From: Closterium sp. Naga37s-1
Taxonomy: Eukaryota; Streptophyta; Zygnematophyceae; Desmidiales; Closteriaceae
Assembly: GCA_947471745.1 (NCBI GenBank)
Contig: CANJKZ010000820.1
Coordinates: 813,501-877,500, forward strand
Reading direction: 5' to 3'
DNA length: 64,000 nt
Under the pieces are notes generated by a model that saw only the letters and a list, made by a program, of their open reading frames with translations, did no database searches and was not told the origin of the DNA. How positions within the stretch are numbered: position 1 is the stretch's first letter; the number at the start of each line of letters is the position of its first letter. This document shows, piece by piece, positions 21,249-31,918 of this stretch. The position numbers and the translations under genes are program-made.

Positions 21249-21357
21249 TCGTTTTTCTCACTCTCATTTGTATGTGTGCTTAGAGAGAGTGAGTTTTGAG
21301 ACGTCTCAAAAGTCGTTTTTCTCACTCTCATTTGTATGTGTGCTTAGAGAGAGTGAG
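21249..21357. repeat. Perfect 45-bp duplication around an 18-bp palindrome
   Basis: 21249-21293 and 21313-21357 are identical. Between them is TTTTGAGACGTCTCAAAA (21294-21311), a perfect palindrome, plus one G. This is the youngest-looking member of the palindrome-at-junction class. Confidence 0.95.
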
Positions 21358-21410
21358 TGTGCTCTGGGGCATCTTCTAGTATTGAAAGAGATGCCGGTGA
21401 CAGGGAGTCT

Positions 21411-22352
21411 GTAATGATGAGGAAACCCTCTGGGAAAATCAAGAGACAGTGCTCTATGCACTGAATGAGTTTCTTAAATCCAATAGATCCTCCTGAACAC
21501 AGTCCTACCTGCACCATACTCGCTTCCCCTTGCCTCTTTACATGCCGCCTACCTGTTGGTTGCACTCTCCTTGCTATTCCATCCCTTCGTCTCTCTCAGC
21601 ACCTTTCTATCTCTCCCCTTCTCCCCCCTCAGCTCTCCCTCCTTCTCATCTCCCTCCCTTAGCTCTGTCACCTTCTCTCTTCTGTGATTTCCTGTCACCT
21701 GTCCTGGCTTCCAAGCCTTTTCTTCTTTGTGCGATGGAGAGTAGAGGCAAAAGTGTACTGATGAGGAAACCCTCTGGGAAAATCAAGAGACAGTGCTGCA
21801 AGCACTGGATGAGTTTCTTAAATCCAATAGATCCTCCTGAACACCCCACAACGGCTTTCTTGGCCCCCCTCCCTTTCCCTCCCTATTCCCCACATCTCCC
21901 AAGTCCAGTCTCCCACCATCCGCTTTCTCTTTCCCCCCCCCTTGACTCCCCACTGGCCTTTAACCGATGTGAGGCTCACTGGTCAACAACGCTGTGATGT
22001 TGTGTTATGATGAGGAAACCCTTTCAGGGAAACAAGAGACAGTGTTGCAAGCACTGAATGAGTTTCTTAAATCCAATAGATCCTCCTGAACACCCCTTTT
22101 ACTGGCTTGGCTGTCCAAGAATTTTTGTCCCCCCTGCCTTTCCCTATCCCCCACATCTCCCAAGTCCAGTCTCCCACCATCCCGCTTCTTTCCCCCTTTT
22201 GGACTCCCCTCTTGGCCTTTTATTGATGTGAGGGTCACTGCCTGTCAACATTGAGATGTTGTGTAATGATGAGAAAACCCTTTTAGGGAAACAAGAGACA
22301 GTGCTGCAAGCACTGAATGAGTTTCTTAAATCCAATAGATCCTCCTGAACAC
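21411..22352 (+). repeat. Four copies of an 85-90 bp exon-like segment
   Basis: Copies at 21411-21500, about 21758-21844, 22012-22093 and 22268-22352. In one plus-strand frame every copy reads as a helical C-terminus (DEETLLGKQETVLQALN or close variants, then EFLKSNRSS and a stop). The last nine residues are conserved in all four and the substitutions keep the frame. The minus strand has CAG at the other edge. I suspect a 3'-terminal exon amplified in tandem, but found no upstream exons. Confidence 0.5.
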
Positions 22353-22795
22353 AACCCTGCTGGCTTTCTCTCCACACCCCTTCAATTTCAATCCTTTAAC
22401 TCTCTGTTCACTTACCATTTCCTCCGTTCTCACGCTCCCTCTTCCCCTCTTTCCCTCGTGCAGTTCAAGCAGCATTGTCGAGGAATCCCTTTTTCTTGAA
22501 ACGCCGCAGTCATGCAGTGCAGGCAGCATCATCACCAGATCATTGTTATAGAGTCCAGGGCAGGAGACAGTGCGCCCTAGTTGCCCCTGTTTCCAGCACT
22601 TGCCAAGCATCTTTCTTAGCTTGCATGCTTGTGTTGGCGTACATGTGTGAGCCGAACACTGGATTGTAGCCAGACATTTCAGTAGCTTTGATGTGAAGAC
22701 CTGTACTAGTGTATAAGAGGTGCTACACTTCCCTATACAATTTCATAGCTGATGTGAACACAATGATGAGACTAGAACTCAAGTACAGCTCTTTC
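22353..22795. other. No supported gene
   Basis: Downstream flank of the TSJT1-like gene and the exon-like repeats. A short minus-strand frame begins ATG near 22677 (MSGYNPVFGSHMYANTSMQA...), about 43 codons, without family resemblance. I do not call it. Confidence 0.4.
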
Positions 22796-24180
22796 TCATA
22801 TAGCTGTCAAGTCGGGTTCACTACCAATATTCCCGAGTGTACACATAACGCGACCGCATGTAACAGGTTCGGGCGTGACCTCGACAGGCACGAAGCGAGA
22901 GCCGCAGATGCGACCCGAGCTGTCGACGTGGGGTACGGGGCGAAATTCCCTGCCAGGGTCCTCGAAACTGCCGAGACCAGTGGCTGTCGAGTAAAAGCAG
23001 CCTGCGGGATGTGTGGTGGGGCAGGGTGTGGTAGGGTGGGGAATGGCGGAAGAGGGCGGGGAAGGGCGGGGGAGGAGAATTGGGAATGGTGGATGAAACT
23101 GGGGAACCCGTAGCAGATGAGAAGCAGCAGCATTCTAGCTGTCAGGGTGGACTGGTGGTGAGACAAGAGACGGGAAAAATATATGACATGTCGAAAAAGG
23201 CATCCATGTTCAGATCATCAGATCGAGCAAGAAGGTGTATGAGAGGGCAGGGGAGGCATTCTTACATGAGAATGCAAAGAACGTGATAGAAGACAACCAC
23301 GTCATAATAGTACTCCCGCACGGGTTCATACCTGGAGGGAAGGGCGCGTAGGTGGTGGGGCAGCATGCTCGCAGCAGGCCCAGGTCGTGCGACACGGCGA
23401 TGCGACGGTCGCGGCACATGGCCCAGTGCAGCTCCACGTGGCTGTCGCCGTCCTGTGATTGTACCAAGTCGCACGCAAAGAGGACGGAACGAGGCGGAGT
23501 TGAAAAGGCGTGAGGAAGCGTGCAGCAGAGTCATGGCCACTGGAAAAAACGAGAGACCACGATGGTATAGCATCGAGTTGGCCCATGCATCGAGTTGGCC
23601 CACGCATCGAGTTGGCCCATGCACGTTCTTTCGTTCCCATCTCTGATCAGTTAGCTGGTCTCTGCTGTACGGTGGTCTGCCTGTGTGTTTTCCGCAATTA
23701 CTGGCCATTTTTACTCACAGCGGCGATGAACGCGTTCCCCGTTTCGTTGTCGTAAATCAGCGTGGAAAACGGCCCGACCATCTCCGCCAGCGCGGATTCC
23801 GCAGAATGCGACACCTGGTCGTACAGAAGTGCACTCCGAAGCACCTTGTACATCCCCAGCACGAGCTGCGACTCGCTCGTGTCGTGACCGTGGCCGCCTG
23901 CGACGCCGTACGACCGTCGCAGCTGTGCGACGTTGTCTATGCGACCGGTGAAGACGCAGAAGACGTCGCCGGACGCGGCGAGCTGCGTGCGATGGAAGGA
24001 GTCGTCGCCGTCGTGCGAGTAGCCCAGCACGGCCTGCGCGCCGAGCTGTACGCTCGCGGCGTTCGGATGGCGTTTCAGAAACTCCTGGAGGAGCTCAGCT
24101 GACGTGGAACACTTGGAGGCATCATAACTGACGTCGCATGGGAGCTCGACAAGCGATTCGTCGAAAATGGCCAGCGCCAT
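22796..24180 (-). CDS. TSJT1 / aluminium-induced-like protein (DUF3700)
   Basis: Three exons, 23719-24180, 23332-23452 and 22796-23001, join in phase to 262 aa. The start MALAIFDES matches the family's N-terminus, so I prefer it to the ATG 54 bp upstream. The family (stem-specific TSJT1, aluminium- and auxin-induced proteins) has a glutamine-amidotransferase class II-like fold of unclear activity. Matching features are GAQAVLGYSHDGDDSF, DVFCVFTGRIDNVAQLR, a YGV block and an LRSAL block where land plants have YGL and LRDR, ALAEMVGPFSTLIYD, the DGDSHVELHWA strand, APFPPG, and a C-terminal GCFYST...GLGSFEDPG. The family normally ends soon after the RICGSRF block; here about 33 residues follow. 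In plants these genes respond to stress; no regulatory site is evident here. Confidence 0.88.
23571..23621. repeat. 17-bp minisatellite, three copies
   Basis: CATCGAGTTGGCCCATG repeated three times with one variant, in intron 1 of the TSJT1-like gene. Confidence 0.9.
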
Positions 24181-25558
24181 TCGCGGAGGATATGAGTACA
24201 CCCTACTGTGCCTTTTGGAAACAACCAAATTCAATGTGGGAGGGACGACGGCAATAAGAAGACGGAAAATAAGGCGGAAACTCGACCGGAAGTTGCGAAA
24301 CTAGCTTTGGGCCGCTGAACGTTGAGATTCGTCCACAATTTCGATCGAAGGAGGCAATGTAATTAGCACGTTTCAGAAGCAGCGCTCACCAGGCTGCTGA
24401 CTAGTAAATGCTCTATCGGTTCAGGAGGAGGTAATAGGTCTGATCTGAGAAGCCAACAGAAGAATGAACAAATAAAAGAAGTGGCATGTGTGAAGGACGA
24501 GCAGAACACAAGGATTACTAGCTAGCGAGGGATAAATAGGACCAGCTGGAAGGGGTGAATGTGGTGAGAGCAGAATGAGCGGTGATGATGGTGGGAGGGA
24601 AGGTGGCTACTGGAAGCAATTCTGTAGGACAGCTCAAGTGAAGACGGCTGCCCTATTGGCCAGGTTTGTTTAGGGTTACCCTGCGTAACTGAAATCAAAT
24701 GAGCTTGTGTTCGGCATGATAATCAATGTCAACGTCCTTGTAACCTGACACGTAGTTGAGTGTTTCATGAGTACTTGATCTTTGGACTAGGCACTTCACA
24801 CTGACAGCGCGACAGATTTGCACTGCTGGCACTGCCAACGCGACAGACGGCATTTGCCACTTCGCAGCGATAGTGCCGCGAACCGTTCGATTGTGGCAAC
24901 TGTGGCTTTCGCCTGACGTGGTGAGGCATGAATTCCACGTGACAGCCACTCAGGATGTTGTTGAGTCAGCTTAGGATGAAACCAATTGGTCGTGCACTTC
25001 TTTCTGTATGATTCGTTAAAACGATTACAGTATTCGAACATTACAGTAAAAATTGTCATATCACAAGCTCCGTGTCGCTACGGCTTGTGACTGGAGAAGC
25101 ACCGCAAGTTCTTGGTGCACCATTTTATTATCGGATCTGCTGACGACGAAAACTGCAGCTTCATTGGACGAGAGATCTGAGAGCGGGTTACTCGACACAC
25201 TCATTGGCTGTCGCCTTGCATCGCTCATTTGAAGGATCAGAGATTACCACATGTCTACGCTGCTTGAGGTGCACAACGGTTCAGCTGATACATAACGCAT
25301 TATAAATCGTTGCGGTGCGGTTCATAAAAGTAAGTCACCCGTTCAATGATATTTTGTTCCAACTTTCAGCGCTCCTCCATCCCTTTGAGCCAGATTCAAT
25401 GGCTCGACTCTGAGACATTCCCCCAAGTAGTCAGGGAAGGCGAGGATTGTGCTATTTTTGTGCCTAGCATACTCAGGTCCAACTTATGATTCTGACTAAT
25501 AGGTCAGGAGTATACATACGCTCGTACAATTTGTGTGAAGGAGTCTCCCATATCTGCC
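24181..25558. promoter_or_regulatory. Divergent intergenic region (TSJT1-like / mitoferrin-like)
   Basis: About 1.4 kb between two divergent genes, free of the repeats seen elsewhere. It should contain both promoters and 5' UTRs. No specific element recognised. Confidence 0.4.
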
Positions 25559-28500
25559 ATGGATATTCGGATTCATGATACATCGTGTTCGGCAATTGAT
25601 ATCCCTCCTTCAATTTCAGTCGCTGCACCTTCTTTGAATTCTGACAATGGCTTCGTTGATTTCACTGACTTACCCACAAGAAATTCGTCGCAAGCATCGT
25701 TTGTGACTATGAAATCCTTCTCAAAACGGAGATCCCGCAAACCTATGACGATAGTGACCTACAGATCCATACCCTTCGCTTCCGTCTCTCAATCCCTCAC
25801 CTCACAAACTCCAATTACGAACCAATCCGAAACCGCCAGAAGCGACCAATTAGATTTCGACACGTCACCTGAAGACAGAAGACCAGAGTGGCTGGTGAAG
25901 TTCTGGCGAGAAGCAGGGTCGGTGCTGGTGGCGTTAGGGTGGGGAGGAGGGGGAGCAGCAGGTGGATCCGCGCCGTCCGCCGTGGATCCCAGGCGGTTGG
26001 GATCGTACCTGAAGGCTCTTCGAAGCCAGACACGCGTGCTGCTGAAACAGCTGCCGTTATGGGAACGAGCAGGTCAGTTTTTGAGGTGCCTGAAATCTGA
26101 ATCCCAGGCGGTTTGGAGCGTATTTGAAAACTCTTTGGAGTCAGGCTCGCGTGCTGCTGAAGCAGCTGCCGTTATGGGAGCGAGCAGGTCAGTTTCTGTT
26201 GCGTAGTGCTCTCCAGATCACGTTGTCCTCTGGCGCTTCCCTCCCCCCTTCCCTTTCCATTCTATCACCAATTTCTTCTCGAGGCAAACCAAAAGAATAT
26301 CTGCCAAATCAACCGTCTCATGTCATCTCTCTCCCTCACCCTGTACAAATCTCCTCCAGGAATCGGAGCCGTGGCGGGAGGGCTGGCCGGCGGGTTCACG
26401 AACGCGACGCTGCATCCGCTGGACACGGTGAAGACGAAGCTGCAGACCAAGGGCTCCTCGCTCGTCTACTCGGGCCCGATAGACGTCATTCGCAAGGTGA
26501 GTCTGGGAGTGTTGGTTTCTCATGAGTCGAAGCTGCAGACAGAGGGCTTTTCGCCGGACCTGCCTTGTCTAGACGTCATCCCAAGGCGGGTCTGCATAGG
26601 TGGCATTTGGGTTGTCTCAGAAGTCTTCACGAACGCGACGCTGCATCCGCTGGACACGGTGAAGACGAAGCTGCAAACCAAGGGCTCGTCGCTCGTCTAC
26701 TCGGGCCCGATAGACGTCATCCGCAAGGTGAGTCTGAATGGGTGGGTGACTATTGAGTCGACACAAAACAAGAAGCTGCAGACGAAGGGCTTCTCGCTCG
26801 TCCACTCAGGCCCCCTTTCGTTTCCCCCTCCGCCCCCCCACCCCCCTCCCCCGCAGGTGTCAGCCGCGCAGGGCATAGGGGGGTTCTACCGCGGGCTGCC
26901 AGCGGCCTTCCTGGGGTCGGTGCTCTCCTCCTCCATCTACTTCGGCACCTACGAGCTCGCCAAGGGGGGGCTTTCAAAGGACATCGCGCTCCCCCTGCCC
27001 TTCTCCGGATTCAGACGAGCACCGTCCAGCAGCAGCGGAGGGAGAAGCGGGGCCAGTGAGCAAGATAGAAGCGGAGGGGGTAGTGGGAGTGGTGGTGGGG
27101 GTAGCTCTGCGTCATCATCATCGTCATCAGGGGTGGTGGTGCTGTCGTGCCCAGTGGCGCTGGTGCCTCCTGTGGCGGCAGCTCTGGGGAACATCACGAG
27201 CTCGGCCATTCTCGTGCCCAAGGAAGTCATCAAGCAGCGCATGCAGGTGAGGAGCGTTGTAGTGCGGTTGGGAAGGGTGGTGGCGCTGGTGCCTCCTGTG
27301 GCGGCAGCGCTGGGGAACATCACGAGCTCGGCCATTCTCGTGCCCAAGGAAGTCATCAAGCAATGCATGCAGGTGAGGAGCGGTGTAGTGCGGTTGGGAA
27401 GGGTGGTGGCGCTGGTGCCTCCTGTGGCAGAAGCGCTGGGGAACATCACGAGCTCCGCGATTTTCGTGCCCAAGGAAGTCATTAAGCAGCGCATGCAGGT
27501 GAGCGGTGCTGTGCGGTTGAGAGGTCTGGTGGAGGGCTGGAAGTGGTGGTGTATGGCTGGCTGGAAAGGGTGCTAGGTAGATGGCGATCGTGAACATGCA
27601 ACGGGGAATATGCATTTGCAAGGAGGACTATGATCATGTAAGGAGGCGTATGAACAAGGAGACTTGTGAGTGGACGAGCAAGGAGTCACATGAACATACA
27701 CAGAGTAGCTGCACGATCAAAGAGGAACGAGCATCGTGCAACGAGGAAAAAGAGGAACGAGCATCGTGCAACGAGGAAAAAATACTTGAAAACTTCAGTA
27801 TGAAAGTGGGGTATGAAGATGTGCACAAGCAAGAGCCTGTGTCCGCCACTTGCCTATCATCCCACACATCTTCCATTCCACACTACTTCCATCCCACCCA
27901 CCCTTCCATCCCACACACCCTTCCATCCGGCACGCCCTTCCATTGCACCAACCCTCCTTCCCTTGCCCGCACCAGGCGGGCAGCGAGATTTGTGTGGCAG
28001 GTGCTACAGCAGACAGTGGCGGGGGAGGGAGTGGCAGGGCTGTACAGCGGATACACCGCTGCCCTCCCGTTCCACGCTCCTGCCTACTGCTACCCCACAA
28101 TCTGCTTCCCCAAACGCCCTTCCATTACCGCGCTCATGTCTACTGCCATCCCATTCACCCTGCTTCCCTTCCCTTGTTCGCACCAGGCAGGAGCAGCGGG
28201 GTCGGTGTGGCAGGTGCTACAGCAGACAGTGGCGGGGGAGGGAGTGGCAGGGCTGTACAGCGGATACACCGCTGCCCTCCTGCGCAACCTGCCCACCAAC
28301 GTCCTCAACTTCTCCACCTTCGTACGCTGCTGCCCTGCTCTTCCCTGCTCTGCTCTGCTCTGCTCTGCGCTGCTCTGCCTGCTCTGCCACCATGCTGCAT
28401 GCCCCATGCCACATTCTGCATGCCACTTTCCGTATGCCGCATGCCAGTCGCTGCAACAGAATGAATCCCTCCCTCACCACACTCATTTGTACGTTTCCTG

Positions 28501-29821
28501 CACTGGTGCCCCTGCTACCTGTGATCTTCCCACCATCAGGAGTATCTGAAGATGGGCGATACTCCATGTGAAACACTCATCCGCCCTGCGACCACATGCG
28601 AGCATGGCATCAAGGGCACTCTCAGTCATACTCACACACACGTGTATTCATTTCTTGCCCGGTGCCCCTGTCCCGCACCTCCCTTCCCTTCCCACATCCA
28701 GGAGTATCTCAAAATGGCTATACTCCATGTGAAACACTCGACCACCTTGCGACCACATGAGAGCATGGCAGCGGGAGCAGTGGCAGGCGCACTGTCAGCG
28801 GCCCTCACCACGCCTCTGGATGTGGTTAAAACGCGCCTCATGACCCAGGCGCGCGTAGCCGTGGCAGCAGCAGGCACTACAGGAGCAAAGGTAAATTTTC
28901 TTCTTGGCGCCTCTTTGTTTTGTTGGCTTCGGTGCTCTCGGCTGCCCTCACCACGCCTCTGGAAGTGGTCGAAACGCGCCTCATGACTCAAGCTCGGGTG
29001 GCAGTGGCAGCAGCAGGCACCACAGGGGCAAAGGTACCTGCTTCTTCTCCCTCTCTCTCACTTTTTGTCTGACTCCGTGTGCTTATGATTCAGTGAGTTC
29101 GTTTCTGCCCTCGTTGTTATATCAGCAGCACTCACCACGCCTCTGGACGTGGTCAAGACATGCCTCAAGACACCAGGCGTGCATGGCAGTGGTAGCAACG
29201 GGCACCATGGGGACAGAGATAACTGCCTCTGTGCGCTCTTTTAAGGTTGGGTCTGGATCAACGTTGTGACCAGCATAACAATCACCACCTATGTCCTCCA
29301 CGCTATAAACAGAAAACAGCAGGTAGTACTGGGGAAGGTTTGTGTCATGACTCAGACGGGGGTGGCAGAGGCAGCAGCAGGTAGGCACAACCAGGCCCGA
29401 CCGAAGGGCCGTGCTCCTTTGTTTCTTCTCCCACCCACCCACCCAGCCTGCCTGTTCATGACCTGTTCCCCTGTGTCATTCCATCATCCCAATGCCCTTC
29501 TTTTATTATTCCCACAATGCTTGACACCATTCTCGTCAACAGGCAGAGGCAGCAGCTAAGGCGCAGGCGGCAGCTGCATACACGTACAAAGGAGTGGCGT
29601 CGACACTCAGGCGTGTATGCGAGGAGGAAGGTGTGCTTGGCCTGACGCGGGGCATGACGCCACGCATCCTCTACAATGCAGCGTTTTCAGCCATTGGGTT
29701 CTTGGCCTTTGAAACTGCTCGATCGGTCCTGCTGCAAGCGCATATCGAGCGGAAAGCAAGGAAGCAGCTACAAGGGCAGGTAAAGGGTTTGTTGAGTGAT
29801 GAGCAAGTTGTGAAAGCCTGA
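25559..29821 (+). CDS. MFL1: Chloroplast mitoferrin-like carrier
   Basis: Six exons, 25559-26072, 26360-26496, 26857-27246, 28187-28321, 28702-28890 and 29543-29821, join in phase to 547 aa. This is a mitochondrial carrier family protein with three repeats. Signatures: HPLDTVKTKLQTKGSSLVYS (repeat 1), VPKEVIKQRMQ (repeat 2) and TTPLDVVKTRLMTQ (repeat 3), plus FYRGLPAAFLGSVLSSSIYF, GLYSGYTAALLRNLPTNVLN, EYLKMAILH and GLTRGMTPRILYNAAFSAIG. The match to Arabidopsis mitoferrin-like 1 (recalled) is continuous; that protein sits in the chloroplast envelope and is implicated in iron import. The Ser/Thr-rich first 100 residues fit a transit peptide. It is longer than the roughly 410-aa plant protein because of that N-terminus and a Ser/Gly-rich insert in exon 3. 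Most exons have truncated tandem copies. Confidence 0.92.
26079..26187 (+). repeat. Intact downstream copy of the end of mitoferrin-like exon 1
   Basis: 26100-26187 repeats 25985-26072 including the GTCAGT donor and stays open in the same frame (FGAYLKTLWSQARVLLKQLP against LGSYLKALRSQTRVLLKQLP). A CCCAG at 26103-26107 could serve as acceptor. A degenerate palindrome (TTTTGAGGTGCCTGAAAT, 26079-26096) lies at the junction. Confidence 0.82.
26525..26810 (+). repeat. Three decayed downstream copies of mitoferrin-like exon 2
   Basis: About 26527-26580, 26625-26727 and 26771-26810 repeat parts of exon 26360-26496 (KLQTEGFS; NATLHPLDTVKTKLQTKGSS with a GTGAGT donor; KKLQTKGFSLVHSGP). Palindrome-like 18-mers precede the second (26605-26622) and third (26751-26768) copies. 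Confidence 0.8.
27121..27498 (+). repeat. 126-bp tandem repeat: three copies of the end of mitoferrin-like exon 3
   Basis: Donors at 27246, 27372 and 27498 are exactly 126 bp apart, which is 42 codons, and the frame stays open through all three units. Each ends KEVIKQRMQ (KQCMQ in the second) before GTGAG. Only the first is contiguous with the full exon. Confidence 0.92.
27976..28075 (+). pseudogene. Truncated upstream copy of mitoferrin-like exon 4
   Basis: It has a CACCAG acceptor and VWQVLQQTVAGEGVAGLYSG, then loses similarity. A small length change near the acceptor puts it out of phase with exon 3. Confidence 0.8.
28541..28612 (+). pseudogene. Truncated upstream copy of mitoferrin-like exon 5
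   Basis: It repeats the acceptor and first codons of exon 28702-28890 (EYLKMGDTPCETL, with frame damage) and stops without a donor. Confidence 0.75.
28935..29390 (+). repeat. Three decayed downstream copies of mitoferrin-like exon 5
   Basis: About 28942-29033, 29127-29217 and 29325-29385 repeat the third-carrier-repeat segment (TTPLEVVETRLMTQA; TTPLDVVKTCLKT; CVMTQTGVAEAAAG). Only the first retains a clear GTACCT donor. Divergence increases downstream. Confidence 0.8.
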
Positions 29822-30786
29822 GTGATACAGACCTTGTTTGTGTTATGCTGAAGGTGACGAGCGCAGGAATTTCTGCACTTGAATGTGATGCGGTATTTGA
29901 GTGAATGCACTTTTACACTAGTGCACAAAGGGAGTGATTAATTAAGGTACCGAGTGTAGAAACATCACAGTTCTGAATTTGGTTTAGTGGGAAAATCGAA
30001 ATCGGAACCTCATATTATGTCACCAATAACTGGTGTAGATGCTGTAGGCGAAGCCTCACCCAGTCCAATCGAACGAAGAATACAGGATCAGCACCAAGCC
30101 ACTGCACAAAGGAACAACGACTGCAACTGCAATTCGGCTCAGCAAGCTGGGGCTGGGGGGGCCGACATCCGCCGCATTTTCTTGGCGATGCACATCCATG
30201 TGGCTGGCGGTACCCCTTCTTTTGTACAGTGTTCATCTGCCCGTCCATGGTCCCCCTTCAAACGCATCGTCGATCCTCTCGTTGAACCCTATCCGCCCCC
30301 GACGGCTTTAACGCGTCGTTAATTTATTGTCCGCTCTCCGTTACCGCGCGTGCGTTTCGCTTCACCGACCACTCCAAGCCACGCGGCAGGTGCTCCACTC
30401 TTCTTGCGACCGTCGCCGCCTCCTCCGTCACTCTCGCCCAAGCAGTCACGAGACTCACGAGTCACGAATCGCAAATCAGAGGACGCGCTCTCATCTCGAC
30501 TCTCAACTCCCGTCCCGACCCAAGTCCTTTCCCCCCCTGACCCCAAGCCTCCTCCTAGCCAACTAATACAATGGCTTTCTAAACGCAATGGCATTATTAG
30601 CGCCTCATGTTTCTTTCTTGCTAGATTCTTTCAGCCAAAGCAGCTCAAGACAGTCAACAGTGGTTTCTTTCCAAGCCCTTCTGGCCTACTAGAGTAGTTT
30701 CCAGCAGTGTCACGAACTCTGGCGCGCTGATTGTTTTTTATTCTCTCTCTCTTTTAGTTCGTAGAGTTGGTTTCAGGCCGCACATC
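29822..30786. other. Intergenic: carrier 3' flank and fasciclin promoter
   Basis: No gene supported. A TTTTAG acceptor-like site about 30 bp before the fasciclin ATG may end a 5' UTR intron. Confidence 0.35.
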
Positions 30787-31395
30787 ATGGCCTCGTTACG
30801 CTCCCGTTCAGAACGCCGTGACGTAAACGTGTGGTTCGTTTGCGCCGCTGTCGTCGCGCTTCTGGTGGCTACGGCAGGTGCTCGTCAGTATGTGTCGGCC
30901 GCCGCTCCGACTAAGGCGCAGCTTAAAGCAGAAGTTAAGAAGATGGCGGATCACGTCAACGCGCATTACCCTAATTACGTCAAGTTCGCGAACGCCGTGA
31001 AAGCCGCTATGTCTCTCAACTACGACATATCCGCGCTGAAGAATGCGACGATATTGATGCCCGATAACAATGCGTGGTCGAACTTCACGAAGCTGGTCCC
31101 TCCGTCCTCGAAGAATCTGCCTAAGATGTACAACGTTACGGCATACCACGTGCTTATACCGAGGATGATGCTAGCGTATATAAGGCAGCAGAAGCCGAGA
31201 GCGTTCCCGACGATGCTGAAGCAGCCTCAATATAAGCAGACTCCGATGAACGCGGTGAACGCATCGTTTGGGCTTTTAAATTCGCCCAGGCCCAAATGGT
31301 GTACAATAACGACGGCTAGGGTTTACCAAGGCCCATATTTCATCGCCCATGGCGTGGATAATCTCGTAATTCCCAAAGGTACTACTGTTCCATAG
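30787..31395 (+). CDS. Single-domain fasciclin-like (FAS1) secreted protein
   Basis: An intronless 202-aa protein. Residues about 16-36 (VWFVCAAVVALLVATAGA) form a signal peptide after a basic start. One FAS1 domain follows. The H1-like block is NATILMPDNNAWSNF (about residues 86-100), the YH motif region is YHVLIPRMMLAYIR, and the closing strand is IAHGVDNLVIP at the C-terminus. FAS1 proteins act in cell adhesion and the cell wall matrix. N-glycosylation sequons occur at NAT, NFT, NVT and NAS. There is no C-terminal GPI signal, so it is probably secreted. It is shorter than most plant fasciclin-like arabinogalactan proteins and lacks their Pro/Ala/Ser-rich regions. Similar small FAS1 proteins are known from algae and mosses. 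Confidence 0.88.
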   Translation: MASLRSRSERRDVNVWFVCAAVVALLVATAGARQYVSAAAPTKAQLKAEVKKMADHVNAHYPNYVKFANAVKAAMSLNYDISALKNATILMPDNNAWSNFTKLVPPSSKNLPKMYNVTAYHVLIPRMMLAYIRQQKPRAFPTMLKQPQYKQTPMNAVNASFGLLNSPRPKWCTITTARVYQGPYFIAHGVDNLVIPKGTTVP

Positions 31396-31836
31396 CTTTG
31401 CTATGAATAGGGATAGCCGAGTTTCGCTGAGATACTTGCATTTCCGAACACATTTTTGTGGCTGAAGTGACTTCTCTAAATATATTATGAACATCGTCTA
31501 AAACCTGAAGATTCGGTCCCCACACCAGTTTTGTCGCCAGATGCATTTGTATGAAGGGCAGGACGTCAAACCTGTCATTGCCAGCACAATACCACTCCAC
31601 ACTGTTTGCATTTTTCCCCTGGGAAGCTGGGCCTAGGAAAGTTCACCTTGGGTACTATTCGATTCTCCTCATCTAAGTTCCTAGGATTTGTTCCGTTGTT
31701 TTCAATTATCTTGTTTTGCTTATCTATTATCCAAATCCGATTCATTCCCTCTTCTTGTCTTATGACAAAGATCCATGATCATTTTACTATTTGTCGTTTT
31801 TGAGGCAATATAATTAACATTATGTTCACAGTTTAT
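31396..31836. other. Intergenic, nothing recognised
   Basis: Fasciclin 3' UTR and the tRNA 5' flank, AT-rich near the tRNA. Confidence 0.4.
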
Positions 31837-31918
31837 GTGCTCATGCCGGAGTGGTTAACGGGACAGACTAGAAATCTGTTGGGCTTTGCCCGCGCAGGTT
31901 CGAGTCCTGCTGAGCACG
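31837..31918 (+). tRNA. tRNA-Ser (AGA)
   Basis: Acceptor stem GTGCTCA / TGAGCAC, D-arm ending GGTTAACGG, anticodon stem ACAGA/TCTGT around loop CTAGAAA (anticodon AGA), a long variable arm of the class II type, and T-arm CAGG-TTCGAGT-CCTG. The discriminator G at 31918 is the serine identity base. Six T residues follow, a pol III terminator. No intron, and CCA is not encoded, as expected for a nuclear gene. Confidence 0.95.

Noticed and set aside
24181..24234. Earlier ATG of the TSJT1-like gene (MNLVVSKRHS...)
   Set aside because: The family starts with M(x)LAIF, matching the ATG at 24180. The extra 18 residues are not family-like.
24695..25059. Two 84-87 codon minus-strand frames in the intergenic region
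   Set aside because: No domain, no splice context and no repeat; consistent with chance.
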